58,121 bases of DNA from Defluviitaleaceae bacterium (GTDB taxonomy: Bacteria > Bacillota > Clostridia > Lachnospirales > WQUN01), in the NCBI GenBank assembly GCA_009777845.1, contig WRLD01000018.1, positions 1-58,121 on the forward strand, in the 5' to 3' direction. A model generated the notes under the pieces. The model made no database searches. It was given only the letters and a program-made list of their open reading frames with translations, and was not told where the DNA came from. The translations under genes were made by a program, and so were the position numbers. This document shows positions 57,301 through 58,121 of the stretch, piece by piece. The number at the start of each line of letters is the position of its first letter. The first letter of the stretch is position 1.

Positions 57301-57479
57301 CCAACGGACAACTAACACAACTCACCGACCCGCTAGGCGGCGTTACCGCTTTTGCCTACGACACAATGGGAAGAATCATCGCCGAAACCAACGCAATAGG
57401 CGGCGTGACCTCATACACCTACGACCAAAACAGTAATATTCTAACAATCACCGACCCAATGGACGGCGACAGCCTTTGA
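54384..57479 (+). CDS. RHS/YD-repeat secreted protein, 5' part before a frameshift
   Basis: 1031 residues up to TGA. N-terminal signal region is long (hydrophobic core LTAYLLAFILLLSTLPP near residue 50, cleavage after AHA). Residues about 305-340 are the DUF6531-type start of an RHS shell: DGDPVHMVTGNFYTDYTDF, then FTRHYNSRD and LGRGWRHNY. From about 380 onward YD repeats occur every 20-21 residues (YDNLGRLTKQTNPDD, YDTMGRIIAETN). RHS proteins encase toxins or adhesins; no toxin tip is seen. The frame ends at 57479 within a repeat, but the homologous text continues in another frame. GGAG lies 11 bases upstream of the ATG. Confidence 0.85.
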   Translation: MKTKKRLELTLTATPPATLLNKLNPTIALLFGVRCYPKKTHIQHLTAYLLAFILLLSTLPPLQAHAEHEQATEPQTSERMELPDMQPYTLPELNLHLDMPSMPISVVLDTDSDLVYHSGIEIVGEPEISEPYTLGRSSYYYTDAIMHFYWHWWIEQDGVIIDRGITNYNTFTATYRVDYGVVAECLSADIEVGPVLSGRWIPAGVALIYNDYEPGWGLAYAQAVHGHPQVPQAEWGFISVFTGVSIYGDIHIQVRDERNGDNLNHWLRYSPWRYSDSSIDFTKFPRGLLDLDDIPFISENDGDPVHMVTGNFYTDYTDFSLHGAEPLNFTRHYNSRDTKFDELGRGWRHNYMYTLSVKSYDNTNMNTFVIQEPNGNIIEFDAIHGGFFPSRHTDKAFRQVGTGSERVYVMSDRAGNAYTFDSYGDLISIEDSIGNRTEISYYTLFNIKLFMSSISNRSGTLYFTYINGVISRIDDHTGRSVEYSYYPDGNLRSFTNTDGDTLEYEYENNRLTQITDFNGNIYLTNEYDSQGRAIKQYMLDQGTFDYVYDVNNRVTTITDGEGAVRQYFYDAIGQTVAIADEAGRIEYEYQNGHLVKTIDGLGNSVAFTHDNAGNRTSVSYFSHENETATPCEIELFEYNNRNLPTKHTQRDGSVVEFTYDTNGNMTSRTIIMPDNTDPLAPDYDPLAPIETQTYTFTYDTQNNLLTSTDPLGNTTNFTYDAVGNVLTQTDPLGNVTAFEYDNLGRLTKQTNPDDGKIDFTYSHAGKLLQTTDPLGGVYHFTVDGNGFNTAATDPLSNSTTITRNAQNKPTTTTDPRGNTTSHEYDLAGNLTKIINAQQNETTYTHDQRGRITSMTDPRGNTWTFTFDAENRMTSETDPLDNTTTFDYDLFGNLTHLTTPSGNTLASVFDGMGRRIKTIDPEANETTYHYDNASRLTRITNADNTYSELTYNSAGWLTSVKDETGAETSYEYNANGQLTQLTDPLGGVTAFAYDTMGRIIAETNAIGGVTSYTYDQNSNILTITDPMDGDSL

Positions 57480-58121
57480 GTACGACCTGCTAAACCGCAT
57501 TTCAACAGTCACAGACCCCCTAGACGGCGTTACTTCCTACGAATACGACCCAAACAGCAACATCACAAAAATAACAAACGCAGAAAACGGCGTTACTACC
57601 TTTGTGTACGATTCTCTTAACCGCATAACATCTTCCACTAATCCCGAGGGATATACCGTTTCCTTTGCGTATGACGAAAACGGCAACATAACCGCCCAAA
57701 CCGACCCACGCGGAAACACCGTCTTTTTCGCATATGACGAACTCAACCGCCTAACCACCGTCACAGACGAAGAAAACGGCACAATCGAAACCGTTTACGA
57801 CCAAGACGGCAGAATAATCAGAACCATAGACCAGCTAGGCGCGGAAACAGCCTACGAATACAACGCCAACGGACAAATAGTGTCCATAATAAACGCACTA
57901 GAAGCGGAAACCACCATAGAATACGACACCATGAACCGCGCCGCAAAAACCACCGACCCGAACGGCAACGTCACGCACTTCACCTACACACCCACTGGCT
58001 TGCTAGAAACCGTCACGGACACGCTTGGTGGCGTTTCTTCCTACGAATACAACGCCCTCGGGCAACTCACAGCCGAAACCAACCCCAACAACGAAACCAC
58101 AACATATACCCGCGACCCGCT
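57469..58121 (+). pseudogene. RHS/YD-repeat protein, frameshifted continuation, cut by the window
   Basis: From 57469 the frame stays open to the window end (217 codons) with more YD repeats: TAFEYDLLNRISTVTDP, YEYDPNSNITKITN, YDELNRLTTVTDEENG. The break is in GACGGCGACAGCC, where sister repeats have GACGGCGTTAC; two bases (TT) are missing. So this is either a real frameshift mutation, a phase-variation-like event or an assembly error. The C-terminal end of the protein lies beyond 58121. Confidence 0.8.

Overview
The window looks like a chromosomal segment of an anaerobic, spore-forming Firmicute (Clostridia-like). The evidence is a SpoIIR gene, the rplU-prp-rpmA cluster with a cleavable L27 N-terminus, a YlqH-like FlhB-tail protein, a class-2 IleS, a Tn4451-like mobilisable element (large serine recombinase, TnpW, Mob/Pre relaxase), and two very large secreted cellulases ending in dockerin modules. 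Cellulosome-type plant-fibre degradation is therefore likely, but no cohesin scaffoldin is visible here.

Layout. 1-7.4 kb is housekeeping on the minus strand: ilvD, a small repeat-rich protein, ylqH-like, rpmA-prp-rplU, spoIIR, then rpsF-ssb-rpsR. 7.5-14.3 kb is a plus-strand amino-acid block, hisG-hisD-hisC-hisB-hisA-hisIE-metA plus a zinc-finger ORF. It lacks hisZ, hisH and hisF. 14.3-15.8 kb holds small accessory genes (an MNT nucleotidyltransferase bracketed by 39-bp direct repeats, a 58-aa ORF, a membrane protein). IleS follows (15.9-19.0 kb), then hypothetical and lipoprotein genes (19-23 kb). Two giant secreted fibronectin-III/SLH-like proteins on the minus strand (23.2-28.0 and 29.5-35.3 kb) flank a DUF4160-DUF2442 pair. 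TlpA and tRNA-Leu(CAA) follow. 36.7-46.9 kb encodes a GH5-metallophosphoesterase-dockerin fusion and a GH9-dockerin protein that share the same ancillary modules. 47.3-53.8 kb is the mobilisable element. 54.4 kb to the end is an RHS/YD-repeat protein with an internal frameshift that runs off the window.

The most unusual property is the density of small palindromic repeat families in the intergenic spaces. Four are named here. Family A is about 55-60 bp, a GC hairpin then a conserved GGTGGGAAT tail. It sits directly at or after stop codons, is mostly co-directional with the gene, often carries the stop codon in its hairpin loop, and in hisD and metA is translated in the same frame. Family B is a 111-bp inverted repeat built from a GGGACGG...CCGTCCC hairpin with compensatory changes. 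Family C consists of ATCCGCG-rich inverted repeats. Family D is about 150-165 bp, a palindrome built of CACAGAGG units. A separate 59-bp hairpin occurs twice, once nested inside a B element, with a compensatory base-pair change. Two genes (hisC and the relaxase) have no canonical start codon at the homology-supported N-terminus.

All assignments come from reading the sequence and recalled family motifs; no database search was run.
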